Below are positions 8,134 through 16,372 of a DNA stretch of 64,000 nt, one piece after another. The notes below the pieces were generated by a model, which searched no databases, had not been told where the DNA came from, and saw only the letters and a program-made list of their open reading frames with translations. Each line of letters starts with the position of its first letter. The stretch's first letter is position 1. Origin of the DNA: Anderseniella sp. Alg231-50 (lineage in GTDB: Bacteria; Pseudomonadota; Alphaproteobacteria; Rhizobiales; Aestuariivirgaceae); the NCBI RefSeq assembly GCF_900149695.1, contig NZ_LT703006.1:248001-312000 (forward strand), written 5' to 3'. Position numbers and translations under genes: made by a program.

Positions 8134-8982
8134 CTACATCGGGAACCAGTCACGGTTGGCAACGGTCTCGGTGATCGGTCCGGGCACGCTCATGCCCAGC
8201 CTGCCGACAACCTGCTGGTGTTCGATCTTGGCCGGGCGGTCATGCACCGGCAGCAGGAAGGTGTAATTGGTCAGGAGCTTCTTGATGGCCCCTTTCTCCG
8301 CCCGTTTGGACTCCGAATGATTGCCAGTCACACGCGGCTCCATCCAGTTGTTGGTGTTCACGTGGTTGACGATCTGGTCGTTGAAATCATAGATCACGTC
8401 ACCGCAGATACACGCGAGGCCTTCCGCCGTCTCGACGATCACGTTCATCGATCCTTCGGTGTGCGCTCCGGCGGCCTCGCACCACACCCCGGGAATGATT
8501 TCTTCGGCACCGGTTATGTCCAGGTCGAGGAAGCGCATGGCCTCGGGTTCATAAATCCGGTCGACCAGGTGCTTGATGTCCGGCTTGGGATACTGCGGAT
8601 ACATGATGCCGGACACCGAGAATTCCATCTCGCGGCGGTTGAGCACCACCGTGGTGTTCATGTTGAAATGATCATCCTTGCCGGCATGATCGATGTGCAG
8701 GTGAGTGTGCAGCACATAGCGCACGTCGCCCATCTTGACGCCATGTTTGGCCAGCTGGTTTTCAATCATGTTGTCGTGGAACTGCAGACCGCGCATGCCG
8801 AGCGATTCCATGATCGCATTGTCGCGATAGCCCGTATCAACCACGATCGGGTACCTGCCGCCCAGAATGAGGAAGCCGTAAACCGGCACCCGGCGAATGC
8901 GCCCGCACTCATGCCCCAGCACCAGGAAGCTGGTTTCCAGCTCGATATCGCCGTAATCGAGAATCTTGATTTCAAGTGCCAT
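8134..8982 (-). CDS. N-acyl-homoserine-lactonase-type metallo-beta-lactamase-fold hydrolase
   Basis: A 282-aa metallo-beta-lactamase-fold protein of the AiiA/AttM branch. The metal-binding motif HTHLHIDHAG is at residues 92-101. Further ligands are likely in AGAHTEGSMNV and ICGDVIYD, and a His in LLPVHDRP is close to the C-terminus. The family opens homoserine-lactone rings, but several members act on other lactones; no luxI or luxR gene is in the window, so quorum quenching is not implied. A GGGAGAA ribosome-binding site precedes the ATG. It lies between the amidohydrolase and the SMP-30 fusion on the same strand. Confidence 0.85.
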   Translation of the reverse strand: MALEIKILDYGDIELETSFLVLGHECGRIRRVPVYGFLILGGRYPIVVDTGYRDNAIMESLGMRGLQFHDNMIENQLAKHGVKMGDVRYVLHTHLHIDHAGKDDHFNMNTTVVLNRREMEFSVSGIMYPQYPKPDIKHLVDRIYEPEAMRFLDLDITGAEEIIPGVWCEAAGAHTEGSMNVIVETAEGLACICGDVIYDFNDQIVNHVNTNNWMEPRVTGNHSESKRAEKGAIKKLLTNYTFLLPVHDRPAKIEHQQVVGRLGMSVPGPITETVANRDWFPM

Positions 8983-9052
8983 TTTGCAGTTCTCCCTTCG
9001 TGGCTTCGACCGCTTGGCGGCCCGTCCGTTTTATTCGTCCGGGGCCAAGGCC

Positions 9053-9934
9053 CTAGAGTTTGTAGACCCGCTGCGCGGTGTCATGAAAAATTGCTTTCTG
9101 GTCCGCCTTGGACAGGCCCGAAGCGCCCTTTTTGAAAGCGCTCACCAGGCCTGCATAGCTGGTCCAGAGTTTCTCGATCGGATAATTGGAGCCGAACAAA
9201 CAGCGTTCAGCACCGAATATTTCAACCGTGTCGGTCAGTAGGGTCTTGATGTGATCAGCATCATTGCGATGAATGAACGTGCCGAAGGCCGACAGTTTCG
9301 AAACCACGTTGGGTTCGTTCGCCAGCCGCTTCATACCGTTGCGCCAGGCTTCCACACCTTTGTCAGACAAGTCTTCCAGCATGCCGGCATGCTGCAGAAC
9401 GAAGGTTACATCCGGACAGGCCCGGGCCAGTTTGGCCGCATCCTTCATCTGACCGGTAAACACCTGCAGGTCAAATGACCAGCCATAGTCCGCCAGCTTT
9501 GCGACATTGTTCTGCACCTTCGGGTCGGCGGGCAGATCAGGCCGCGAGGCAAACCGGTACATCGGCTCCTCGTGCCAGTGAAACTGCTGCCGGATGCCGC
9601 GCATCAGCGAATTGACTTTCAGTTTTTCAAGCTGCGGGCGCACGTCGTCCACGGTGAAATCCGCATAGCCGACGATGCCATGCGGCCAACCGGAGCGATC
9701 CGCCACCGCCTGCACCCAGGCGGCTTCATCGGCAAACCAGTTTGGCGCCCAGTTGGCCTGTACATAAACCGACTTAGTGATGCCCGATCCCTTGATGTCA
9801 TCGAGGAATTCCTCGATCAGGTAATCGCGCATGATTGCCTTGTAGGGGCCGAATATGCGCGGCTGCTCCGGACCCAGCAGCCAGGGCAGATCGGCCTGCC
9901 GCCAGATGTGGTGATGGGCGTCGATGATTGTCAT
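9053..9934 (-). CDS. Amidohydrolase family 2 (TIM-barrel lactonase-type)
   Basis: A 293-aa amidohydrolase-2 (COG3618) protein. It opens with the metal-site motif IIDAHHHIWRQADLPWL and has the family segments around TFVLQHAG and LFGSNYPIEKLW, where the terminal metal Asp is here replaced by Asn/Tyr context and needs checking. The family includes L-fuconolactonase, L-rhamnono-lactonase and 2-pyrone-4,6-dicarbaxylate lactonase. The ATG begins directly after the stop of the VWA gene (TAG-ATG), so translation is coupled. The substrate is unknown. Confidence 0.83.
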   Translation of the reverse strand: MTIIDAHHHIWRQADLPWLLGPEQPRIFGPYKAIMRDYLIEEFLDDIKGSGITKSVYVQANWAPNWFADEAAWVQAVADRSGWPHGIVGYADFTVDDVRPQLEKLKVNSLMRGIRQQFHWHEEPMYRFASRPDLPADPKVQNNVAKLADYGWSFDLQVFTGQMKDAAKLARACPDVTFVLQHAGMLEDLSDKGVEAWRNGMKRLANEPNVVSKLSAFGTFIHRNDADHIKTLLTDTVEIFGAERCLFGSNYPIEKLWTSYAGLVSAFKKGASGLSKADQKAIFHDTAQRVYKL

Positions 9935-11050
9935 CTATGCAGCCTCCTGCCTGAGGGAAAGAACGCGCTCGCACAGCGCGCTCACCGAGCTGCCGTCTTC
10001 AATCGAATCCAGGTATGGCAAAATAGCCTGCATGGCCGCTGTTTCGGGCCGGTATCCGGCATCGCCCGCCAGCGGCGTGAGCCAGATCAGCTTCCACGAC
10101 AGGCGCGACAGCTTTTCAACCGCGTCGACCAGGGTCGCGTGATCGCCGCGTTCCAGCCCATCCGACAGGGTCAGTACGGCCGCGCCCCGGGTGAAACCGG
10201 CAAACCGGGGAATGTCCAGGAATGCCTGCAGCGCATCGCCCAGCCGGGTGCCGCCGTCCCAATCCGCGACGATGCCGGAAACAAGGTTCAGGGCCTGCGC
10301 CCGGTTGCGCACTTTCATGGCGCGGGTGACCCGCGTCAGCCTTGTGCCGAGAGTAAAAATCTCAATGCGCTGGCCGGCCTGCGCCAGGGCGTGGGCAAAG
10401 CGCAAGTAGCTGTCCGTCTGGTCCTTCATGGAACCGGACACGTCAATCAGCAGCACGATCCGGCGCTGGCGCAGCTTGCGCCGCAGCTTGGGAAGCTCAA
10501 TCACCTCGCCGTCGCGCTGCACCGCCTGGCGAAACACCTTGCGCATGTTCCAGCCATCTCCCTTGTTGGCGGCGGCGCGCCGGTAGGACCTGCGCACCGG
10601 CAACCGCTCGCGCGCCACTCTGCGGAAGCGCCGCAGGGCTTCAATTTCGTCGACACCTGCAAACTGGCGCGTCGACAGCACCTCGTCGCCCGTGGCTTCA
10701 CCGCCTGCTTCATTAAGTTCGTCGGGCTCCGGCGGATCACCATCGCCTGCTGCTTCCTCGCCGACGAGAATTTCATCCTCGTCGGGTCCCGATGCCGGCA
10801 CCGGGATCGACTGGCCCAGGAACTTCATGCGAAACAGCGCATCGAATTCGGGGCGCCGTTCCGGCGGCGGCGCAAACATGGCGCGGCCCGCCTGCAATAT
10901 ATCGCCCATATCACGCGGCCCCAGCAGGCCCACTGCCTCGACGAAGCCCATGGTCTGTTCCGGCGCGACGGAAAACCCGTTCTCGCGCAGCAGGGATGCA
11001 AACTCGACAAACGGTTCAGCCGCGCGCGGCAATGGCTGGGTGATGCTCAT
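9935..11050 (-). CDS. VWA-domain protein, CoxE-like
   Basis: A 371-aa protein with a C-terminal von Willebrand A-type domain. The MIDAS motif DVSGSMKDQTDSY is at about residues 205-217, TLGTRLTRVT follows, and LSDGLERGD supplies the later metal contact. The N-terminal half, with a long acidic linker (SGPDEDEILVGEEAAGDGD), is typical of CoxE proteins. CoxE acts with the MoxR-like ATPase CoxD in assembling the active site of molybdenum hydroxylases such as CO dehydrogenase. It overlaps the upstream MoxR gene by 4 bp (ATGA), so the two are made together. Confidence 0.88.
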   Translation of the reverse strand: MSITQPLPRAAEPFVEFASLLRENGFSVAPEQTMGFVEAVGLLGPRDMGDILQAGRAMFAPPPERRPEFDALFRMKFLGQSIPVPASGPDEDEILVGEEAAGDGDPPEPDELNEAGGEATGDEVLSTRQFAGVDEIEALRRFRRVARERLPVRRSYRRAAANKGDGWNMRKVFRQAVQRDGEVIELPKLRRKLRQRRIVLLIDVSGSMKDQTDSYLRFAHALAQAGQRIEIFTLGTRLTRVTRAMKVRNRAQALNLVSGIVADWDGGTRLGDALQAFLDIPRFAGFTRGAAVLTLSDGLERGDHATLVDAVEKLSRLSWKLIWLTPLAGDAGYRPETAAMQAILPYLDSIEDGSSVSALCERVLSLRQEAA

Positions 11051-11928
11051 GCCGCCGTCCCCGTCACCAGTTGGTCGAGCCGGTCATGCACGAAATTGAG
11101 ATCGTCCTGGTCCTTCAGCGCCACGCCGATGGCGCGCTTGAACGCGTCAGGCCATTGCGCACCCTGTGACTGCAGCAGCGTCGCGGCTTCTGCCCACTCA
11201 ACCGTTTCGGCGACACCCGGCGGCTTGGTCAGCGGTTCTGCCCGCAACCGGCCCACGGCAGCCACGACCCGGTCGGCGGTATCACGCGCCACCGAGCTTG
11301 CCCGCATCATGACGATCTCGGCTTCACGCAACGCATCCGGATAGTCGATCCAGTGATACACACAACGCCGGCGCAGCGCTTCGTGCAGTTCGCGCGTCCG
11401 GTTGGAGGTCAGCACCACCACCGGACGCTGGTCCGCACGCACCGTGCCGCGTTCGGGGATCGAAATCTGGAAATCCGACAGAAATTCCAGCAAGAACGCT
11501 TCGAATTCATGGTCCGACCTGTCGATCTCGTCGATCAGCAGCAGGGCATTGCCACCGGACTGCAGCGCGTCCAGCATCGGACGCGCGATCAGGAAGTCGT
11601 CCTTGTAGATATTGACATATTCATCGCCGGCCTGCCGGATCGCCAGCATCTGGCGCGGATAATTCCATTCATAAAGAGCTGCCCCGGCATCGATGCCTTC
11701 ATAGCATTGCAGCCGGATCAGCCGCCTGCCCAGGATCGATGACAGCGCCTTTGCCGCCTCGGTCTTGCCGACGCCCGGTGCGCCTTCCAGCAGCAGCGGC
11801 TTGCCCAGCGCCAGCGCCAGGTAGGCGGCCGTCGACAACCCTTCATCCGACAGGTACTGCGCGCCCTGCAAAGCTTCGTGAAGCTCCGGCGGGTTGGAAA
11901 TCCCTGCTATGGTCGGGTTGACGGGCAT
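11047..11928 (-). CDS. MoxR-family AAA+ ATPase, CoxD-like
   Basis: A 293-aa MoxR-type AAA+ ATPase. Walker A is GAPGVGKTEAAKA near residue 50 and Walker B is ALLLIDEIDRSDHEFE near residue 135. The sensor segment VVLTSNRTRELHEALRRRC follows, as expected. MoxR ATPases work with VWA proteins as cofactor-insertion chaperones; here the VWA partner is the next gene. This pair, beside a molybdenum hydroxylase, resembles coxD-coxE. The gene starts 20 bp after the inner end of the 301-bp palindromic element, which separates it from the large-subunit genes. Confidence 0.9.
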   Translation of the reverse strand: MPVNPTIAGISNPPELHEALQGAQYLSDEGLSTAAYLALALGKPLLLEGAPGVGKTEAAKALSSILGRRLIRLQCYEGIDAGAALYEWNYPRQMLAIRQAGDEYVNIYKDDFLIARPMLDALQSGGNALLLIDEIDRSDHEFEAFLLEFLSDFQISIPERGTVRADQRPVVVLTSNRTRELHEALRRRCVYHWIDYPDALREAEIVMMRASSVARDTADRVVAAVGRLRAEPLTKPPGVAETVEWAEAATLLQSQGAQWPDAFKRAIGVALKDQDDLNFVHDRLDQLVTGTAA

Positions 11929-11947
11929 GAGGTCTGTTGTCCGCTCC

Positions 11948-12248
11948 TAGAGCGCTATGAGGTTAAATTGATGCATTTGACCGCGGCGATTTTGGTCACT
12001 GGCTAGGCGGATTGCACGCCGTGGTGTAGCCCCACCACAAGTGCGATCCAACGACGCCAGAGGGCAAAATCGCCCGGCCCTTGCACTAATGTCTTCAACA
12101 TCCTGGTTCTCCTCGGGGTGGGGAAAATCGGTCCATCGGCGTCGTTGCGCCGCTTGCCCGATGCACAGCATCGCGCTGCGCGACGCGCCTAGCCGAGTGA
12201 ACCGATTTTCCGCCATCAAATGCATCAATTTAACCTCATAGCGCTCTA
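11948..12248. repeat. 301-bp structured palindromic element (MITE-like)
   Basis: Two perfect 33-bp inverted arms, 11948-11980 and 12216-12248, both starting outward with TAGAGCGCTATG, bound the only sizeable gene-free gap of the minus-strand train. Pairing continues inward, with GGCTAGGCG (12001) facing CGCCTAGCC (12186) and CAACGACGCC (12049) facing GGCGTCGTTG (12138). Side hairpins branch off, such as GTGGTG/CACCAC (12021-12038) and GATGC-ACA-GCATC (12160-12172). A 93-codon open frame on the minus strand follows the repeat and is not taken as a gene. No target-site duplication is obvious. The outermost TAG serves as stop codon of the gene to its right. Confidence 0.75.
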
Positions 12249-13268
12249 TCGCTGGCCCTGCGGCTGGGCGCCGCCATTGGCCTTTATGCCGCGCAGCACC
12301 TTTTCAGGCGTGATCGGCAACTCGTCTATACGCACGCCCACGGCATTGAACACCGCATTGGCGACTGCAGGCAGCACCGGGTTGGCGCACATTTCCCCCG
12401 GTCCCTTGCCGCCGTAAGGACCATCCGGTGCAGGCCGTTCGAGGATAGCAATATCGTGCGGGGCAATGTCTCCGGGTCCCGGCATCACGTATTGGTTGAA
12501 GTCAGTCGGACCATGTGATCGTTCCGGGTAATAAGGCTCTGTTGTTTCCCACAAGGCATGGCTCATGCCCATCCAGGCACCGCCGACCAGCTGTTGCTCA
12601 ACCATGCGCGGGTTGAGCGCCCTGCCGACCTCATAGGCCGAGTTCATCTGCTTGACGTCAACCTCGCCGGTTTCATCATCGACCTCGATGTCCACGACGA
12701 GTGCGGCGTGGGCATAACACGATACCGGTGTCATCTCGCCGGTCTCGGGGTCCACATCCGACATCGGAATCAGGAAGATGCCGCGTCCCGACACGGTCTT
12801 GCCCTGCTTGAACTGGGCCGCGCCGCAGGCCTCGCCTGTCGATATGGACCTGGACGGTGCGCCGCGCACGAAGATATTGCCCTTGCCGTCCGTCTCCAGG
12901 TCGGCTGCATTGACTTCAAGCTCTTCGGCCGCTGCCTCAAGCATCACCGAACGGGCTTCCTTGGCTGCCTGTATCACCGCATTGCCGACACGGTGCGTGC
13001 CGCGCGAGGCAAACGAGCCCATGCAGTGCGGGCCGGTGTCGCTGTCGGCAGTGTCCACATAGACATCCTCGACCGGGACGCCGAGGGTTTCCGCCGCAAT
13101 CTGGCGAGTCACCTGTTTCATGCCCTGGCCCAGGTCGATGGAGGACAGCGCGACAGCAAACTTGCCGTCCGGATTGGAGTGCACCAGCGCCTGGCTCGGA
13201 TCACCGCCGAGGTTCATGCCGATCGGGTAATTGATGGAGGCAAAACCCCTGCCCTTGTGAATGCTCAT
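12246..13268 (-). CDS. Molybdenum hydroxylase large subunit, C-terminal part (separate gene)
   Basis: A 340-aa protein equal to the second Moco-binding half of a xanthine-dehydrogenase-family large subunit. It begins at the conserved segment RGFASINYPIGMN and has the motifs SSIDLGQGMKQVTRQIAAE and GSFASRGTHRVGNAV. PYGGKGPGEMCANP near the end carries the catalytic Glu of the GxGE motif. The ATG has a perfect AGGAGG site eight bases upstream, formed by the last Arg codons of the preceding gene, and only 2 nt separate the two genes. This makes it a real separate gene. Its stop TAG is the terminal triplet of the 301-bp element. A divided large subunit is known from nicotinate dehydrogenase (NdhL/NdhM). 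Confidence 0.85.
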   Translation of the reverse strand: MSIHKGRGFASINYPIGMNLGGDPSQALVHSNPDGKFAVALSSIDLGQGMKQVTRQIAAETLGVPVEDVYVDTADSDTGPHCMGSFASRGTHRVGNAVIQAAKEARSVMLEAAAEELEVNAADLETDGKGNIFVRGAPSRSISTGEACGAAQFKQGKTVSGRGIFLIPMSDVDPETGEMTPVSCYAHAALVVDIEVDDETGEVDVKQMNSAYEVGRALNPRMVEQQLVGGAWMGMSHALWETTEPYYPERSHGPTDFNQYVMPGPGDIAPHDIAILERPAPDGPYGGKGPGEMCANPVLPAVANAVFNAVGVRIDELPITPEKVLRGIKANGGAQPQGQR

Positions 13269-13270
13269 GA

Positions 13271-15040
13271 TCAGCGCCTCCTGAAACCGGAATTGGATGC
13301 GAAACGACTGTAGCCGGGCCGGTTGACCGGACGTGCCGACGGCGGCGGTGTGATTTCTGACGGCGGGGCTGCGGGTGGTGATGCGGCAGGCGCCGGTGCC
13401 GGTGCTGCCGGCGGCGGGGTTTGCGCAGGCGCCGGCTGATAGGCAGGCGCGGCTGCCGGATGGGCATAGGCCGGTTGCTCGGCCGCAGGTTGTGGGGCTG
13501 CGGGTGGCGGCGACGCAGGCGGCGGTGTCGTATAGGCAGCAGGAGTCGGTGCAGGCGTGGAAGGTGCAATAGTGCGGGTCTGGCCGCCGCTGCCACGCCC
13601 GGCCCGGCGGTCACCGATCTTGCCGTCTTCATCGGTCACGGTGTGCGGGATTTTGGCTCGCTCGCCACCACCCCCGACCATCGACGATGCCTGTTTGAAC
13701 TCATCCCGGATCGGCCAGTTGGCCTTTTCCGCCGCCACTTGCGCGCACTCGATCAGCGCACAGTTCTTGGCTTCGCGGCGATGGGCCTTCATGTCCCCGT
13801 CACGATAGGCATTCAGAATCCGGAACTCGACCGGGTTCATGCCGACCTCGTGCGCGATCTTGTCCATCTGGCTTTCAATGGCAAAATCCACGCCCGTCAC
13901 ACCGAAGCCGCGCATGGCGGTCGCCGGTGTCCGGTTGGTGAACACGCAGAACACATCCGACTTCACATTGGGAATATGGTACGGCCCGGGCAGATGCGCC
14001 GTACCCTTGATGATGGCGTAGCTCGACAACCGCGTGTAAGCACCTGAATCGAAATACCCGGTGAACTGGCGAGCAATTATGTGCCCGTCATTCATCACCC
14101 CGTCCTTCAGGTACCAGCGCTCACCGCCGCGCGGTGCGCCCACCTGCATTTCTTCTTCCCGGTCCCATACGAAACGGCACGGCTTGCCGGTCAGCATGCA
14201 GGCCAGGATCGCCATCGGCTCGACCAGGCTGTCGACTTTTCCGCCAAAGCCGCCACCCACCGTGCCACCGATGAAGTGCAGCCGGTTGGAACTGACATTG
14301 AGCAGCTTGGCCGCCGTGCCCAGCGAGAAGAACAGGGCTTGCGTCGAGGTGTAGCAGACAAACCGGTCATTGGTTTCAGGCGCCGCGATGGCCCCGTTGG
14401 TCTCAATCGGCGCCTGTTCGATGGGCGACATCTGATACCGCCCCTCGACAATCCTGTCAGCCTGGGCAAAGGCCGTTTCCACATCGCCATAGCGCAGCTT
14501 CTGGTGATCATACTTGTCGTGATAATCAAACGTGTTGTTGGGATAGACGTCGTTCACCACCGGTGCCTCAGGCTTCAGCGCCTCTTCCACGTCGAGCACA
14601 TGCGGCAGCACTTCCCAGTCCACCCTGACGGCGGCAACAGCATCGCGGGCCTGCCGGTCCGAAGCTGCAATAATCGCAAGTACGGGTTCACCGATGTAAC
14701 TCACCTTCTTCGACGACAGCAGCGGCTCGTCATCGCGCCCGAAGTTCAAAAGGCTCAACAGCGTATTGAAGTTGTTCGGCACGTCCTCCGGGCGAATGAT
14801 CCTCACCACTCCCGGCATGTTTTCAGCTTGTGAATAGTCCACGGACCGGATGCGGGCGTGATGATGCGGACTGCGCACGCAGCGAATTTGCAGCAGGCCC
14901 TCAAACAGATGGTCATCAAAGTATGGCGACCGGCCGGTGACATGGCCCAGCGCATCCTGGCGCTGGGTCCCCTTGCCGATCTCGTTGAGATCGTCGTCGC
15001 GTTCATTGGCAAACAGCTCTTTACGGAATTCCACGGTCAT
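13271..15040 (-). CDS. Molybdenum hydroxylase large subunit, N-terminal part with Pro/Ala-rich tail
   Basis: A 589-aa protein whose first 470 residues match the N-terminal half of xanthine-dehydrogenase-type large subunits. Motifs include GRSPYFDDH, GGTVGGGFGGKVD (Moco pterin contact) and TAMRGFGVTGVDFAIESQMD. It has the AMRGFG-type segment of xanthine-dehydrogenase-like enzymes and lacks the AYxCSFR active-site loop of form I CO dehydrogenase, so CO is not the expected substrate. From about residue 477 a 113-residue tail follows, very rich in Pro, Ala and Gln and ending in Arg-Arg-Arg. Such a tail is not part of the family and falls where the two halves would normally be joined. The partner half is encoded 2 nt downstream. 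Confidence 0.87.
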   Translation of the reverse strand: MTVEFRKELFANERDDDLNEIGKGTQRQDALGHVTGRSPYFDDHLFEGLLQIRCVRSPHHHARIRSVDYSQAENMPGVVRIIRPEDVPNNFNTLLSLLNFGRDDEPLLSSKKVSYIGEPVLAIIAASDRQARDAVAAVRVDWEVLPHVLDVEEALKPEAPVVNDVYPNNTFDYHDKYDHQKLRYGDVETAFAQADRIVEGRYQMSPIEQAPIETNGAIAAPETNDRFVCYTSTQALFFSLGTAAKLLNVSSNRLHFIGGTVGGGFGGKVDSLVEPMAILACMLTGKPCRFVWDREEEMQVGAPRGGERWYLKDGVMNDGHIIARQFTGYFDSGAYTRLSSYAIIKGTAHLPGPYHIPNVKSDVFCVFTNRTPATAMRGFGVTGVDFAIESQMDKIAHEVGMNPVEFRILNAYRDGDMKAHRREAKNCALIECAQVAAEKANWPIRDEFKQASSMVGGGGERAKIPHTVTDEDGKIGDRRAGRGSGGQTRTIAPSTPAPTPAAYTTPPPASPPPAAPQPAAEQPAYAHPAAAPAYQPAPAQTPPPAAPAPAPAASPPAAPPSEITPPPSARPVNRPGYSRFASNSGFRRR

Positions 15041-15055
15041 GGGGGTTATGCTTCC

Positions 15056-15541
15056 TTATGCGCTGCGCCGTCCGGCACCGTTTTGCGCGGCGTCGAGAAT
15101 GGCATCGATAATGGGTTCGTAGCCGGTGCACCGGCATATATTGCCGGAGATCGCTTCGACGACCTCATCACGGCTCGGGCTCGGATTGCGGTCCAGCAGG
15201 GCCTTGGCGGCCATCAGCATGCCGGACGAGCAGAATCCGCACTGGGCAGCGAAATGCCGCATGAACGCGTCCTGCAGCGGATGCAGACCAGCGCCTTCTG
15301 CAAGCCCGCCGGTGCTGTTCAGAGACCTGCCTTCAACCGTTTCCGCCAGCGTCAGGCAACTCAGGTGCGGCTCACCGTCAATCAGCACCGTGCAGGCTCC
15401 GCAGGTGCCCTGCCCGCAACCGTATTTCGGCGACAGGTCGCCTACCCCGCGCCGCAGGACGTCCAGCAGGTTCTGCCCGTCTTCCACGAACACCGCCTTG
15501 CTTTCGCCATTGAGGGTAAATTGTACCGGTTTCTTGCTCAT
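15056..15541 (-). CDS. 2Fe-2S subunit of molybdenum hydroxylase (CoxS/XdhC-like)
   Basis: A 161-aa electron-transfer subunit. The N-terminal plant-type ferredoxin cluster uses Cys42, Cys47, Cys50 and Cys62 (GCGQGTCGACTV and LSCLTLAE). The second cluster, in the helical domain, uses CGFC and CRC (ISGNICRCTGYEPI). Length and order of the motifs are standard. It passes electrons from the Moco site to the FAD subunit encoded 6 nt upstream. Confidence 0.93.
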   Translation of the reverse strand: MSKKPVQFTLNGESKAVFVEDGQNLLDVLRRGVGDLSPKYGCGQGTCGACTVLIDGEPHLSCLTLAETVEGRSLNSTGGLAEGAGLHPLQDAFMRHFAAQCGFCSSGMLMAAKALLDRNPSPSRDEVVEAISGNICRCTGYEPIIDAILDAAQNGAGRRSA

Positions 15542-15547
15542 TGGCTG

Positions 15548-16351
15548 CTACCCTTCCAGCAGTGCGCGCTTGAGGTGAACGGGAGCCACTTCGCTGCGAT
15601 ACCAGGACGACGCAATCGCATCCGTCGGCGGTTTAACACCGCTGGTCGCAGCCGCCAGTGCATTGGCGATGCCCGCTTCATCCAGCGAGGCACCCTCCAG
15701 TGCCTGCTCAACCGCGGTGACGCGCATCGGCGCAGGCCCCATTGAGGAATAGGCTATGCGGGCACCTGAAATCCGGCCACCGGACTGCGGCACCCAGGCT
15801 GCTATCGTCATCAGCGATACGCCCTTCGGTTTCACCCGGCTGACCTTCTTGAACCTGAACACGCCCGACTGCGGCCGGACGATGGAAACCGATGCGACCA
15901 GCGCGCGCGGTTCACGTCCCCGGTCACGCAGGAAATCGGTCAGCGCGGAACTCTGCCCGCCGGCAAGCGTCACCTGGCAATCGAGCACCAGCAGCGCTGC
16001 CGTCATGTCACCATACGGGTGCTCGGCGAACAGGTTGCCGCCGACCGTCGCCATATTGCGGATGGCAGGCCCGCCAACTGCACGCGCCACCGGGTGCAGG
16101 AAGTCAAGGTCACGGCTGGCCAGTATCTGGGCCATTGTCACCCCGGCGCCGATGACCAGGCGGTCGCCCTGCGGCTGTACCTGCTTGAGCGCAGGGTCAT
16201 TGGCCAGCACTATGGTGCTGAATGACTGATCACCTTCATTGACCGCCCGCATGATCAAGGTGCCGCCGCCCATGAACCGTGCCGCCCGGTCCCCGGACAG
16301 GGCAGACGCTGCTTCTGCAGAACTGGCAAATGTCTTGACGCTGATACTCAT
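15548..16351 (-). CDS. FAD-binding subunit of molybdenum hydroxylase (CoxM-like)
   Basis: A 267-aa FAD-binding protein of the CO dehydrogenase medium-subunit family. FMGGGTLIMRAVNEGD is close to the first FAD loop of the family. The second loop, normally TxGG, is present in IRNMATVGGNLFAEHPYGDM. The C-terminal CO_deh_flav_C region follows. It completes the three-component enzyme with the 2Fe-2S subunit and the split large subunit. It lies 21 bp after the second SRPBCC gene. Confidence 0.9.
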   Translation of the reverse strand: MSISVKTFASSAEAASALSGDRAARFMGGGTLIMRAVNEGDQSFSTIVLANDPALKQVQPQGDRLVIGAGVTMAQILASRDLDFLHPVARAVGGPAIRNMATVGGNLFAEHPYGDMTAALLVLDCQVTLAGGQSSALTDFLRDRGREPRALVASVSIVRPQSGVFRFKKVSRVKPKGVSLMTIAAWVPQSGGRISGARIAYSSMGPAPMRVTAVEQALEGASLDEAGIANALAAATSGVKPPTDAIASSWYRSEVAPVHLKRALLEG

Positions 16352-16372
16352 CCTGTTCCTTCCGGCATGTCT

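Noticed and set aside
8134-8982. Quorum-quenching locus
   Set aside because: The AiiA-type protein has no luxI/luxR neighbours and lies in a catabolic train.
9572-11344. 590-codon plus-strand open frame
   Set aside because: It lies opposite the VWA, MoxR and amidohydrolase genes, which have clear motifs and coupled starts; the long frame is a high-GC shadow without family resemblance.
11947-12228. 93-codon open frame on the minus strand in the 301-bp element
   Set aside because: It is made from the paired arms of the element, has no ribosome-binding site and contains no recognisable domain.
12246-15040. Frameshift or stop mutation in one large-subunit gene
   Set aside because: The second half has its own perfect ribosome-binding site, and the first half carries a long non-family tail before its stop, so two genes are more likely than a broken one.
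13271-15040. Form I CO dehydrogenase large subunit
   Set aside because: The AYxCSFR active-site loop is absent; the AMRGFG-type loop of xanthine-dehydrogenase-like enzymes is present.
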